Assembly: GCA_025201705.1 (NCBI GenBank)
Contig: MU616819.1
Location: 1-39,499 of the forward strand
Length of the DNA stretch: 39,499 bases
Direction: 5' to 3'
DNA from: Dissophora ornata
Lineage: Eukaryota > Mortierellomycota > Mortierellomycetes > Mortierellales > Mortierellaceae
In this document: positions 21,805 to 33,048 of the stretch, piece after piece
How the letters are laid out: every line of letters starts with the position of its first letter
Position numbering within the stretch: position 1 is the first letter of the stretch
Translations under genes and position numbers: made by a program
The notes under the pieces: generated by a model
Databases searched by the model: none
Told to the model about the DNA's origin: nothing
Seen by the model: only the letters and a program-made list of their open reading frames with translations

Positions 21805-21916
21805 CCCCCTCACATCACGGAGATAAATACCAAAGAGGATACCAGATGCTTGGGAATGAGGGAAGATAATACCTCGCACGTCAAGGAATAGCATCCATTT
21901 TATATTCTTGGTTGTT

Positions 21917-21922
21917 TTTATT
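21917..21922 (-). terminator. polyadenylation signal of the proteasome beta1 gene
   Basis: TTTATT on this strand reads AATAAA for the leftward gene, 87 bases past its predicted stop. Confidence 0.5.
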
Positions 21923-22008
21923 TTGGATCGTTAAACTGCAGCTGATGATAATCGGTGGCACTCCTTCCGTTCAATTGATTTTGCTTGGATATTCAGTTGA
22001 CGTGATGT

Positions 22009-23070
22009 TTAACCTTCCCAGTGAACTATGTGTGTACAAGGAAGAAAAACCAATGTGTGAGAATGACAGGATGAACCAGCGCGTTTATAATTGCAGAGAT
22101 CTGTCATAATTGCTTACCAGGGAGCTGATCACCAGGAACAAAGATTCTTTCGACACCCTTCTCTGTAATAATGGCCATGCGAATGACACCTCCCGAGGAG
22201 CCGTCGCGAGACATAGCGAGTGCCAATGCTAAAAGGCAGTCAATCAATTGCACAGAGTTGGCCAGTTAGTTCTTCGTGTTAATCAATGGCGACAACGTCC
22301 AGAGCATATCATCTGTAAACAGAAACGTACAGTTCTTGACAAATTCGATGCATTCCTCTTGGTTCATGCCGTCGCGGAACTTAGAATCGCAGTAACCGTA
22401 AATGTATGTCGATCCACTTCCTCCGATGGCAAAGGGCTGTCTGTGCAGCGATCCTCCCAAAGGGATGTTCCACACACTGCCGCCGTTCACTTTGTCCCAA
22501 CCACCAACAATGATACCGGCACTCAGACCATCCTTGTTCTGATAGCACAATTCCTGGAACAAAGATGCTGCCAATGGAACCGTTGGCTTTCCGTTCTGGA
22601 CGCTATTATATCCGAAGATGCGTAGCGTAACTCCACAGGTTAGAACTAAAAGTATATATCTCTAATGGCAGCCTCCTTGGTGTTGGACGCGTATGGAAAC
22701 GGGTGACTGGCACGTACGAATACATCTGGAGATAGTAATGAACGATATCGGCAACAGCCTGGGTATCGGCCGCACTTCCTGATCGGCAGCAGTAGATGGT
22801 ATCATGGACCTCAGTCAACTTGTCCGTGACACGGTTGGCGATGTAGGATCCTGTGGTCGTGCGAGAGTCGGCTCCGATAATAACGCCTCCCTTAAACTCG
22901 ACCGCCATAATCGACGTCTAGAATTTGTCGTAAGGCAATGTTTATCGAAAAAGTTAGCATGAAAATAAAAAGACGAAAAGGCGTATGTATGTTTCCTTTG
23001 CTCCTGAGGTTTCAAAGAAAGGGTGTGGACTTACTCCGAGATTGACCTCGCCTGGCTTAAGTCCCGACAT
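22009..23070 (-). CDS. PRE3: 20S proteasome subunit beta1 (caspase-like site)
   Basis: Five exons on the minus strand (23035-23070, 22718-22917, 22331-22602, 22118-22228, 22009-22025) give 211 residues. After a 12-residue propeptide the protein reads G-T-S-I-M; Thr13 is the mature N-terminal nucleophile. Counting from it, Asp17, Arg19 and Lys33 are in the expected catalytic places ([15 protein letters not shown]). Further family motifs are [40 protein letters not shown] and [15 protein letters not shown]. The product is PRE3 of yeast, PSMB6 of animals, cleaving after acidic residues inside the 20S core. The last exon is only 17 bases, ending GDQLPVHWEG. If that intron is retained, the protein ends GDQLPGKQL instead. 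The annotation is secure apart from this end. No yeast-type PACE element (GGTGGCAAA) was seen upstream. Confidence 0.95.
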
Positions 23071-24408
23071 TTATATAGCTGTAGAAAAGAGGTTAGCAGT
23101 TGTTGGATAGTTGATGGGCAATGAAACGCGGATGTTGCAAGAGATGGAGAGAGCGTTGGAATTGTAGGAGAGAATGTGAAATGAATGCAATGCGGTTCTT
23201 TCACTGACTTACGTGCGACGAGACGCGTGTGTCTCTCTTGGGACTGTGGGAGGTGTATTTGCTATCTACGCGAATGTAGGAAATACCGTGACGTAGGTGA
23301 AACCGTTTACAGCAGTAGCTTCCTCTCGTACTCTCTTCCTCGCGTTTCTTTCTTAAGTTCTTGCAGCTTGCAACTGTAAGAGAAAATGTGGGGAAAGGGG
23401 TTCTTCCAGAGGAGGAGCCATATCGCCAATGCTGCCAACGACATCCTGAGTTGGTTTAGGATCGGAAGTGTATTTGAGCTCGTAAATCCGCGAGGCTAGA
23501 TACAAATGTTTGCACGGAATCCTGTGCTTGCTTTAATCATCGCATGAACAAGAAAGAGACGACGAGTTTTGCAACAGCAACAACCGCTTCAAGAACTATA
23601 AGTGGGATGCAAGAAAGGCGCGGGTGACTGAGTACAGACTTGTCACGGATTGGTTGCTGGCGGGAGGGTCGGCAGAAAGAGGGATGAAGCCAAATAGGTT
23701 GTCATTGGGATTGGCCTAGAACAGTTTTCTTTGAAGAGCAGGCTATCTTCGCTGCATGAATCCTTTCAGTCATACGTTGTTCAAAAGTTATGAATGGTTG
23801 GTAACATGAAGTCTTGAAGCATTGCTTTATTCCTTCCTTTTAAACTACAGTCTACCGGTCTACCGTTACTCTCTAAACAATTCAGTCGGTTATCTAATTT
23901 GAACCCTTCCCCAGGCGGATCAACTCAGTCAAAAATGAGGAGTATGGAAACTGTACAGAACACTGTTGATTCTGCGGGGTGGTTGAGGAATCGCACGAGC
24001 GCGGGAAGGCGATGGAGGTACACTGTGAGGCCATACGCTGAGCAAAGGACTTTGGAGTGCCATACATCTGCGGGGCAGAATGCAACGAGCTTTTTGTCGA
24101 CGCAGTATTGAATGAGAATGAGAATTATAATTGACTATCACACGAGTACTGAAGTTGACAATCCTTTACAATTAGCGCAAGCATTTGATAAATCTACAAC
24201 CATTTGTATGCCGCAACGAGCTTACTGCTGCCGCCAGACAAGCGGATTCAATGAGAGACAGACTGGAAAGAAAACGACAGATACAACAAAACATCACTAA
24301 ATCGAAAAAGCGTCAAACTGTCCAACGAGGTTTGTGGTACTTTCATTCTGCTCGTTATGTAAAGTACATATCATTATACTCAGTGCCTAATGACACAAAT
24401 GCCCTGAA
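23071..24408. other. intergenic region upstream of the proteasome gene
   Basis: About 1.3 kb without a supported gene. It contains the leader and promoter of the leftward proteasome gene; ACGCGT at 23223-23228 lies about 150 bases upstream of its ATG. Short frames around 23894-24141 on both strands have no recognised domain. The right end may contain lost 5' exons of the decayed gene that follows. Confidence 0.45.
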
Positions 24409-26230
24409 GTGGATGCGAAAAATAAACCTTATGGAAAGCAGGGGGAAACAGCGACGAAGGGGCTGGAAATGGAGGGACAGGAATCTAGTAAGGGTGAGCT
24501 GTCGTCAGCATCAGCTCCGCCAGTACCAAAAGTAAGTCAGACCAATGTCATGGCCGATTCTCGATGTAGGATTTTACTGTTGACTTATTGTTTGAATTCT
24601 ACTTCATCAAAACACCCTCCAGTCAGGGACCCAGAGCTCGACCACCTCGTCAGAAAGTTCGGTTCGCTCGAAAATATCAACTACAGAAGTCGTCCCTACG
24701 GCTATAGAGGTGGCGGAAGAGGAGGATGGTGAGGCTGACGAGGGTGTGGGCGCTCAAAGTTTTATCGATCATTTAGTCGGACCAGGCACCCCATCTTTAC
24801 GACTGACCACGAAGGCTCGCCTCATAATCGACCAAGTTGATGCTTCTGAGATATTGATGGACGCACGATGATCAGTAATCAAAAAGCAAAGCGAGATAGC
24901 GGATGTTTCGGATTTGCTGTAAGTAGTTGCTGCATGGCTTCTGAGCTTTTTTGTTCAATGATCCGACAATTATTCTCAATCTTGTTGAATGTTTAGAACG
25001 ATCAATTTTATTTTTGACGCGAACTTCCTGAAGAAACAGGTCCCGACAATCATCTCGGAAGCTTTTTATTTGTACCACTACCTACACCATCTGACAGAGA
25101 GATGAAGTTGCTTTTAAACTGCTCTGTGTTTGCGGCGTCACATACATTCCAGGAAACCAAAAAACACGTTCGGAACAAAATCCTACAAGAGTGAGAGAAT
25201 CTTGCAGCGCATATTCTCCGTCATTATACGGAAAGGTCCAGTCTCTGGTAGTAGAGTACTTCGTATCCCATCCTTTTGCCATTACTGGCACAGAATGAAG
25301 ACACATACACGCAGGCCATTGTGAAAAATATCATCTTCAGCCTAGTTGGTGATCTGGAGGTGTTGGATCACTGGTAAGTCAAAATGTGAAGCTGAATGCT
25401 ACATTTACAATATCAGCAGCTTGTAAATTGTTCGTTTGATGATATTGTCTGTTTTAGGAGTCGAGACCCACTGCCAACTCCCGCGGGTTTCGAGGAGGCG
25501 TATTACCCCGACTATATCGCAGAATACGACGAATTCCCTCTTCTCATTGTTGAGATCATAAAGCCAGGAAGGGGACCAGTGAAAGCTCCCCTGCATGCAA
25601 AAACTGATGATTGATCGCATGCTCGGTGCCGGGGTTGTGAACCCAGTAGTAGTTGGGTTCTTGATAAGATGTAAGCAATCATCGCGGTTCACAATTTTCT
25701 TTCCGTGTAATGGACATGCCATTGACTTGAATGACTTCCTAAGCTCTCGTTGTGAGGTCTCCCTGATGTCGTTAGATCATGAAGCTCTATACGTTGTCAA
25801 ATCAGTAGGAGCCTTTGAGCTTCCGCGAAACAATCTCCAACTCGGTCTTCTTTACCCTGGACTAGGCCCTTTGCAGTTGGTGCATGTGAGTGATCATAAT
25901 TTTATTGCTCCTTGGTGCCCATGTGTCTATCTGTTACTTAAGTCATTGATGTATCAACTGCGAGTAGAGTGTGATCTCGAGAACGCTGGCATCAATCAAG
26001 GCTCGTGATAGAAACCGCAGTATCAGAGCAAGATGGTGCCGTCCCTCCTATTATGTCAAAGGCAACCGAATACCAACTCCCAAAGTTGTGATTGATGACA
26101 CATGGACCCGGCGCCATCGAAGGCACAAGACATGGACAAGGGCAAATGGAAGACCACATAGTTTGCCTTTCCAATTCCACTTGACATGGCCCAACACTTT
26201 ATTGCAAATTAATGCGCCCAGGGGATAAGC
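24409..26230 (+). pseudogene. decayed multi-exon gene with nuclease-like core
   Basis: Several exon-like blocks with proper GT-AG borders remain. 24409-24531 joins 24623-24918 (SASAPPVPK then SGTQSS, later LIIDQVDASEILMDAR). 25000-25373 ends in VKNIIFSLVGDLEVLDHW and joins 25458-25614 (PDYIAEYDEFPLLIVEII). A final part from 25595 reads LDHEALYVVKSVGAFELP, NLQLGLLYPGLGPLQ and finally PSYYVKGNRIPTPKV. It is broken by a TGA at 24869-24871, a TGA or frame change at 25103, TGA at 25192, two TAG at 25249-25254 and a frame change near 25585-25605. The strand EYDEFPLLIVE followed by a basic residue resembles the core of PD-(D/E)XK nucleases, by pattern only. I believe related genes are multi-copy in Mucoromycota, but cannot verify this here. 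No intact start is seen. Confidence 0.7.
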
Positions 26231-28066
26231 AGGTCAGCAGTGCGCGAGACCAAGCCTAGGTCATGCATCCGCCGAGATATGATAACAATAAGAGTGAACC
26301 TGGAAATATCTTCATACAGTCGGTTTTGAATATTTCTTTGACGATGAAAAAGTAGAAGTGTGCAAATGTACTTTGACGATGAAGAGTGAAAGTGGGCGAA
26401 TGTACTAAACAGAGATAAATAAAAATGAGGCATCGATGCCTCTTATCAAGACACTCTCTCGCCACACAAGTTAGACTTTGTCCCCCCTCCCCCCATTTCC
26501 ATGGATCTGCACCTTGTAACTTGAATATACACTCACGCTTCCCTTGACACCCTGACCTCAACTCTCTGTACTCCCTAAACATCTTATCCTACTTGGAAAA
26601 GATCTTCTGCCCGACTAAGCCTAGGTTCACGACAACATGGAACGAACTGTGTAGGAGACTCAAGACTGGCTCGAGTCACAAGCCCATGGGGCCTAAAGGT
26701 AACGTGCCATCAGTGATCTGACTTTTCCTCACTCTTACCCTCATTCGACACGTTAAATCCAAGAGTTTGCACAAGGCAGTCGCCATTCAGGTCGTCTTCA
26801 GAAGGTTCCTTGCGCAGGACTGGCAAAAGCCTTCAGAACGGTGAGGAGACGGCGCTGGACTTCAGCGCGCTTTTCCAGTTGCGTCTCATTTCGTTATGCT
26901 GTAAGAATGAGAAGTGGCCTTGTCGTTCTGGCCGTCTCGATGGGTGTCTCCCTGTCAGAGTGCCATAACAGAGGTTCCCTGGCAGGATGAGGATGTCCCG
27001 CCAATCTGGACTCGTTGGAAGTTCATGTCATTTTCTGTTTGTCTGTCTACAGACATTGTCTCTTCTTCCTTTGCCCAATATTATCCGTGCAAAATTATCG
27101 CTACAAGCAACAATCGTTCGCTTATTCCCTTCTGACAATGACAAAATATTTAGAAAAGTGTATCGAAGCGAAAAATATTCCACACGCTCAATACTTCCTT
27201 CTTCCTCAGTGAAAACAAGCCGCGAGACTTCGACGATGTCGCGTTCTTGACCTCCCTACAGCCGTCAAGCTACCAACGCCGGGAGATTACCAACGAATGG
27301 GCTGCAGACGGTGATCCCTGCACTCAGGGATGTCTTTCGCCTTGCAAGATTGCTCCGCTGAAACAGGCAATGCACGCGAATGGCACCTACATGAGGCTCC
27401 GAGTGAAATCAAGAGGAATGTTCCTTCTGGAAGAGGTCGGCTCGTTCGTCATTCCAATGACGATTGCAACTGTCCCAGCTCTGCTCGTAACGCTCCCGAC
27501 GCTCCTCTGTGCCCAGGTACATGTTATTTGCTTTCGATTGTGCATATCGTATTTTTGTTGGCAATTCGATTCCTTATATTCATTTCGTATTGTTTTGTAG
27601 AAGGACTTGCCACGTATCCTGAATGGGGAAATGGAAAGTAGGAAACGTTCATGGAGATATGACGATATACGGAGCGCCAGAGCGCGACTAGTCTGACTGA
27701 CAGTCTTAGTTGGATTGGATCTCTTGTTGTCAATAAACATGAACAAAAAATTGTTCCTCGGATCCGCAACAGGCCTTCATCACTGCCACTGCCTCTTATA
27801 CTGTGTTGCGTTGAATAGGGCCTTGGGGACCGGCACCGGCACAAGCGCGAGCACGAGCAACAATAGCGTTGCGCAGGCACGTGGCCCTAGGCGAAAGCTA
27901 AAGGTGCAGTATTCACTCAAGCTACGTTCTGTGACGTAATTTGGCAAAAAAAAATTGGCTATCATTAGTGGGGGCTCTTGTGATCAACCAACACTCATTC
28001 ACTCCTCCTTGCACTGCGCGACTCTTTACACCTTCATTCCTTTTCTTATTCCACAGTAACAGTAAC
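26231..28066. other. region of unassigned coding-like fragments
   Basis: No complete gene is supported. Fragments with protein-like composition occur on the plus strand: ILSYLEKIFCPTKPRFTTTW at about 26581-26640, running to a possible donor near 26699; and a long frame 27202-27516 (DFDDVAFLTSLQPSSYQRR, later LLEEVGSFVIPMTIATVPAL) ending at a GTACAT donor. They are separated by stops and frame changes, so they are probably relics, perhaps of one gene. The right end (27960-28066) is the leader of the SNW1 gene. Confidence 0.35.
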
Positions 28067-30166
28067 ATGTCCTCACTATCCGGGTAATAATTCAACTCAT
28101 CATTGCACTCGTCACTACCACCTCCGCATTCCAAAAGCCAGGGCTCTAATGCTTCAAACTATTTTTTTAGGTTGTTGCCTGCACCGGTGCATCAGCATCC
28201 AGCACAGGACTATGACCAGCAGCAATACAGCAACACCGTCACAGCCCCCGTTGCAAGGATACCACCCTACGGCAAGCGCGCAGGATGGAAGCCCAAGAAG
28301 CCAGAGGATTTTGGTGATGGTGGCGCATTCCCAGAGATCCATACTGCCCAATATCCTCTCGACATGGGACGCAAAAAGAAGGTACAAAATGAGCTCATGA
28401 TGCCATCGCAACCCTTCTTCGTTTTCATTGACAGATGACACTTCCATGAATAGCTTAGTAACAAATGAGGTTTATGTTTTTTTTTAATCCAACCAACTTG
28501 TAGACAGCAACCAAAGCAGGTTCGACAATTGCGCTTCAAGTGGACGCCCAAGGAAACGTTGCATACGATGCAATTGCGAAGCGTGGACATTCCTCAAAGC
28601 AGATTGTGCAATCGCAGTTCAAGGACCTTGTGCCTCTCAACGAGCGTGCAGATATTGGAGAGGTCTCTCTGAGCCGGCCTAGCGAAGAGGAAGTGCAGGA
28701 GACAGCTGATCGTACCAGGGCAGCACTGGAGAAGATCTCAAAGTGTAGGTTTTCTTTTTTGCACTTGAACCTGCATATCGCAAGTTGTTTTAAGTATGTG
28801 CGTCATGTCTTAATGTGTCCTGTATCTTGTCAATAGCCAAAATTTCAGCTGCTCTACCCAAGAACGTCGTATCCAACAATAAGCCAGGAGCACCAACTTA
28901 CATCCGATACACACCTGCTAACCAGATCGCAGGTGCCGAAGGCGTGAAGCAGAGGGTTATCAGGATGGTGGAGATGCCTGTTGACCCCATGGAGCCCCCT
29001 AAACATCAGCACAAGAAAGTTCCTCGCGGACCTCCATCCCCACCACCACCTGTTCTGCACTCGCCTCCTCGCAAAGTAACAGCCAAAGAGCAGGCAGACT
29101 GGGTCATCCCTCCTTGCATCTCGAACTGGAAGAACGCCAAGGGTTTTACCATTCCTTTGGACAAGCGTCTCGCTGCAGATGGACGTGGATTGCAGGAGGT
29201 GCAGATTAACGACAAGTTTGCAAGCTTCGCGGAGGCGCTCGCCTTGGCAACTAGGCACTCTCAGGAGGATGTCCGACAGAGGGCATTGATGCAGCAGAGA
29301 GTTGCTCAGAAGGAGAAGGAGACTAAGGAGCAGAGCCTGCGTGCGTTGGCCCAGAGGGCTCGTGATGAAAGAGCTGGTATTGTGTCTTCGGCACCCGCAG
29401 ATGCGGAAAAAGATGAGTCTCCTCGTCGTGGCTCCGGATCGGATGATGGCTCGGATGATGAAGACGAGGATGAGGCTAAACAGAGGGCGGCCCGAGAGCG
29501 TGAAGCCCTTCGCAGGGAAAGGCAGCAAGAGCGCGATAAGGACCTGCGCATGTCACGCATGGGTGCAGAGCAGAAGGCGAAGGTTATGGCCAGGTAACAC
29601 TTCAGCCCTTCCAGAAACACTCACTGGTAGATTGTGATGAGCGCCATCAAAGTCATATTGCTAATGTCTTTGTGTTTCTTATTTTTCTCTTATTTAGGTC
29701 GGAAGGAAGAGATATATCGGAAAAGGTCGCGTTGGGTTTGGCCAAGCCTACACAAAGCAAGGACAGTATGTACGATTCTCGCTTGTTCAACCAGTCTTCC
29801 GGATTGAGCTCAGGATTCAAGGATGATGAGGCATATAGTGTCTATGATAAGCCAATGTTCATGCATACAGGATCGAGTGTTTACAGACCCAAGCGATCGG
29901 GAGAGGATGGAGGCAACGACGATGTTGGAAACGAGGACGATGTCATGCGATCCCTGGCTTCGGACCGCTTTGGAGGTGCTGGTGTCAGTGGAAGAGGATT
30001 CAAGGGCGCAGAAGGCGGTCGCAACATGCAGAGAGATGGCCCAGTGGCGTTCGAAAAGGAAGACGATATTTTTGGACTGGATAAATTCAACAAGGTCGAT
30101 GTTTCAAAGAAGAGGACAGGAAACGATCTTTCAACAACCCAGGAAGGCAAGAGGAGAAAAGACTAA
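28067..30166 (+). CDS. PRP45: SNW1/SKIP family pre-mRNA splicing factor (Prp45)
   Basis: Five exons (28067-28083, 28171-28381, 28504-28744, 28837-29593, 29698-30166) join in frame to 564 residues. The conserved SNW domain is clear: IPPYGKRAGWKPKKPEDFGD near residues 35-55, NKPGAPTYIRYTPANQ near 170, and PPCISNWKNAKGFTIPLDKR with the name-giving S-N-W-K at 252. After it come a Lys/Glu-rich helix, an acidic block (SDDGSDDEDEDEAKQ), an Arg/Glu helix, RSEGRDISEKVALGLAKP and YDSRLFNQSSGLSSGF, all family hallmarks. The first exon is only 17 bases (MSSLS plus two bases). SNW1/Prp45 is a spliceosome component active from the B-act stage, where it connects NTC proteins; animal homologs also act as transcription co-regulators. 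The nearest similar genes are single-copy housekeeping genes. Confidence 0.96.
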
Positions 30167-30246
30167 CGTTGTCTGTGTAATTGGTGATGTCAATCGGTGT
30201 TCATCGGTATTGCCGCGGATTTCAAATCCCATTAGTGGACGTGTAA

Positions 30247-30252
30247 AATAAA
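30247..30252 (+). terminator. polyadenylation signal of the SNW1 gene
   Basis: AATAAA lies 81 bases after the stop. The converging carrier gene has AATAAA on the minus strand at 30331-30336. Confidence 0.55.
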
Positions 30253-30330
30253 ATGATTTATCAACATCAACATAAGAATGTAATCATCTACTCTTGTGGT
30301 TTAATACTCACATAGAACGACGTTGTTTTT

Positions 30331-30336
30331 TTTATT
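30331..30336 (-). terminator. polyadenylation signal of the carrier gene
   Basis: TTTATT on this strand reads AATAAA for the leftward gene, 75 bases past its stop at 30411. Confidence 0.5.
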
Positions 30337-30410
30337 GTGACATCACAGAAAGAAATGTCAAGACATTTTTGACACAAAATAGTTGTTCGCGGACAACTGA
30401 CAGCGTTTTC

Positions 30411-31835
30411 TTACGGGCTATGGGATTTGCTGGTGTTGCCAACGTGAGTGATTCCCATCTCCTCGAATTTGTTGTGGAACAACGGGATCAACTGTTGTGC
30501 GATCGTGAACGAGAAGACGAGCTTTGGGCCGACCACCAAGATCTTTGGCAAAAGACCCTTGAAGAATGCACCAAAGCCTTCATGACGCACCATGTTCCTG
30601 ATGATACTGACGCCTCCCTCTGGGCTGTCAAAGTTTCGATTTTGGATTCGAGTCTTGACAACGTCCAGAGGCGCTGCCACAGTGATAGAGGCTACAGATC
30701 CTCCAATGGAGGCGCAAAAGTTTTGGAAGAAGGTCGCCTTGTTGTAATCCTCGAGTTTAAAGATCCACTCCTTGACGAACGCGCTTCCTCCAAAGAGGGC
30801 GAACGATCCTGGGGCGTTACGCGCAGCCGTCCAAAGTGCACCTCTGAAAATGTATGGAGCCGATTATAATAGCGAAAAAAAAAATGACAACAGCGATAAG
30901 TCCTACATCGAATAATCTCACCGCACAACGACGACGACAAAAAAAATAAATAAATCGCACCTGTATAGCCCTTGTAGTCCTTCATCCATCACAATCTTGA
31001 ACACGCCACGCCCCCGGAACGCCTCCGGGTTTGTCTGCATCTTAATCTTGAGGAGATCCAACGGCAACAATGCAATCTCTCCAACACCGACCAAGGAACC
31101 AGCCATGGCGTGCATCATTGTCTTGCCCGTCTTTTCTCCAAAGGTTCTATCGAAGGGATCCTTGTAGTGGCGGTTGATGAACTCGTTTACAAAAGGTTGA
31201 CCACCAAACTTGTACACGCGTTGCATAATCTTGTAACCCGCTGCGAAACCCAGACCCGGGAAGAGAGAGGCGTATTTCTTGAGGAAGGCAGCATCAGCAG
31301 CATCCTTGAAAATGGCCTTGTTGGTCGCTGACAAACCTACACTGAGCGGTTGTCCAGGAGCGAACAGCTAGTTGTTTTTTTTGTTCAGAGAGGGAAGTAT
31401 TACAAACACATAAAAGAGCATTAACAGGTGTTAGATGATAGCTAGACTATCCTGCCATTGGTGACAGGTTCAGGGTGACCCATTGTGTGTGGTCGTATGC
31501 GCATTGTGAGTGTGAGAACCGAATTTCGTCAAACTTTATCTACCAACGGCGCCCAAAAAAAAAACTCCCTCCAAAAGGCACACCACCCATTATTTTTTGT
31601 GCCAGTCCAGGCCTCATGTAATGAAGTATTCATATTATTTTCTTCAAAAAAAAAAAAAAAAGATGGCCGTATAGGCGCCAGGATAACTTACTCGGGTCTG
31701 GTTACTCATGAGCCGCTTCGCAATGGTGTCGATAGGATGGAAAATCATGAGCTCAAGAAACCCAGAGGTAGCCGAGCCGCAGAGACGAGCAACACCCGAC
31801 TCGGAATGCTTGGTTTTGGAGGAATGAGGCGACAT
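30411..31835 (-). CDS. GGC1: mitochondrial GTP/GDP carrier (GGC1 type)
   Basis: Three exons on the minus strand (31692-31835, 30961-31367, 30411-30843) give 327 residues. The three mitochondrial-carrier signatures are present: HPIDTIAKR (33-41), LPLDLLKIK in the middle repeat and APLDVVKTR in the last. Between them are FPGLGFAAGYKIMQRVYKFG, FGEKTGKTMMHAMAGSLVG and WTAARNAPGSFALFGG, which match yeast Ggc1 closely from memory and separate this subfamily from other carriers. Ggc1 exchanges GTP for GDP across the inner membrane and in yeast affects mitochondrial iron handling and genome maintenance. An in-frame ATG 60 bases upstream would add 20 residues, but the chosen start fits the short N-terminus of the yeast protein. 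The donor of intron 2 is GTGCGA, less usual than its neighbours. Confidence 0.95.
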
Positions 31836-33048
31836 TGCGACGGAGACTTGGGGAATGGAATGTCGCAGGGAGAGAGGGGAATGAGGGAATAGCAAGGCTA
31901 AGGGAGTAGGGTTGGAGAAAGGAAGAAAGAAGGAGAGCTAAAAAAAAAAAAAGGATGAAAACGTCCAGTCCTCCCATTTTTTTTGTTGCTCGTGCGCAGT
32001 GAAAGACTATGTGCCATACTGGCAATTGAAAGGACATCCGACCAGCGAGTTTCATTCGTTCTGTTTTCAAGGACGCCCCACTGATGTCACATTTGGCAGA
32101 ACTGCATCCTCCGTTGGCCCTCGCATTTCGCGCTATTGCATATGGCATGCCGTAAAAGTCGACGAGTGTTTCGTGCATTCTGTTTTTGTGCCGGAGAACC
32201 ATGTATTGAATGACCATGGTCGATTGAATCGTACTGCCTCTCGGCAGCACGACCAAAAGCGCCAGAGAGATCACAAAACCCATGACCTCGAACGCCGATT
32301 GAATCGGCGCCTTGTTGGATTGAGGAATGAGGAAAGGAGATGGATCGGCGTACGCGTGCGCTGGCTCTCTCTCTCGTTCTCATTCACTTGGACGATGGAT
32401 CGACGCGCAACAATATGAAAGTGTATCATGGAGAACCACCCGCTCTGATGCTCACCACGCAGATCAGACGCCGTTGAAGTCCAGATCCCAAGCGTGGTGG
32501 CGGCGCTTTGGGATACACAGGCATCACCGTGATCATCACTGATGAATGTGGCACTCTTGTGCGAGACGTTTTAATTCACCCGGCGTAGCGAAGCAAATAC
32601 AAAAGGCAGAGTGCGTTCTTCCCCCCCCCCCACTTCTCGGGATTGCTGCAGCGCCACGACCATCACCACAGGTTGTTTGCGGTCTTTTGAGACCGAATGC
32701 ATCCATGTATGGACACATTTTCCAGACGCGGATGTACTTTTCCCGAGCTAGACGCGTCTGCAGCTCACAATAGCATATTCCCTGTTATCTACAAAGGTGA
32801 GGTGGGAAGTGGCGGATATAAGGTTTCCTATCCTCATGTGCAACGGCCAATTAGAGCACATTGAGTGTCCGATGAGGAGTGAGCGCCACTGTCGACTGCT
32901 GGCAATAATTCTCACCATTCAGCGAGTCGGATCCCGTCCCTGTTGCTCTCACGATTCAACGTCAAATAGCGTTGCGCGGGTGAGCTTTTCTCTTTTCCTC
33001 ACTTTTCTTTACTTCACTCCCTTCACCGACCTCTCGCCGTTCTCCAAG
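31836..33048. other. bidirectional region between carrier and hydrolase genes
   Basis: No gene is supported in 1.2 kb. It holds A-runs, an 11-base C run (32621-32631), and ACGCGT motifs at 32352-32357 and within GACGCGTC at 32751-32758. The right end is a TC-rich leader. The frame of the hydrolase gene is open upstream of its ATG without another ATG in good context. Confidence 0.5.
32751..32758. promoter_or_regulatory. GACGCGTC palindrome
   Basis: An 8-base palindrome, extended to AGACGCGTCT, lies 298 bases upstream of the ATG of the beta-lactamase-like gene. It shares the ACGCGT core with four other sites in the window. Confidence 0.35.

Noticed and set aside
31836..31895. Upstream ATG adding 20 residues to GGC1
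   Set aside because: Possible, but the shorter start matches the short N-terminus of yeast Ggc1, and the extra residues look like leader.
32797..33048. Longer N-terminus for the beta-lactamase-like protein
   Set aside because: The frame is open upstream but begins at a non-ATG codon, the sequence is Cys/Arg-rich and leader-like, and the ATG at 33049 sits in a good context.
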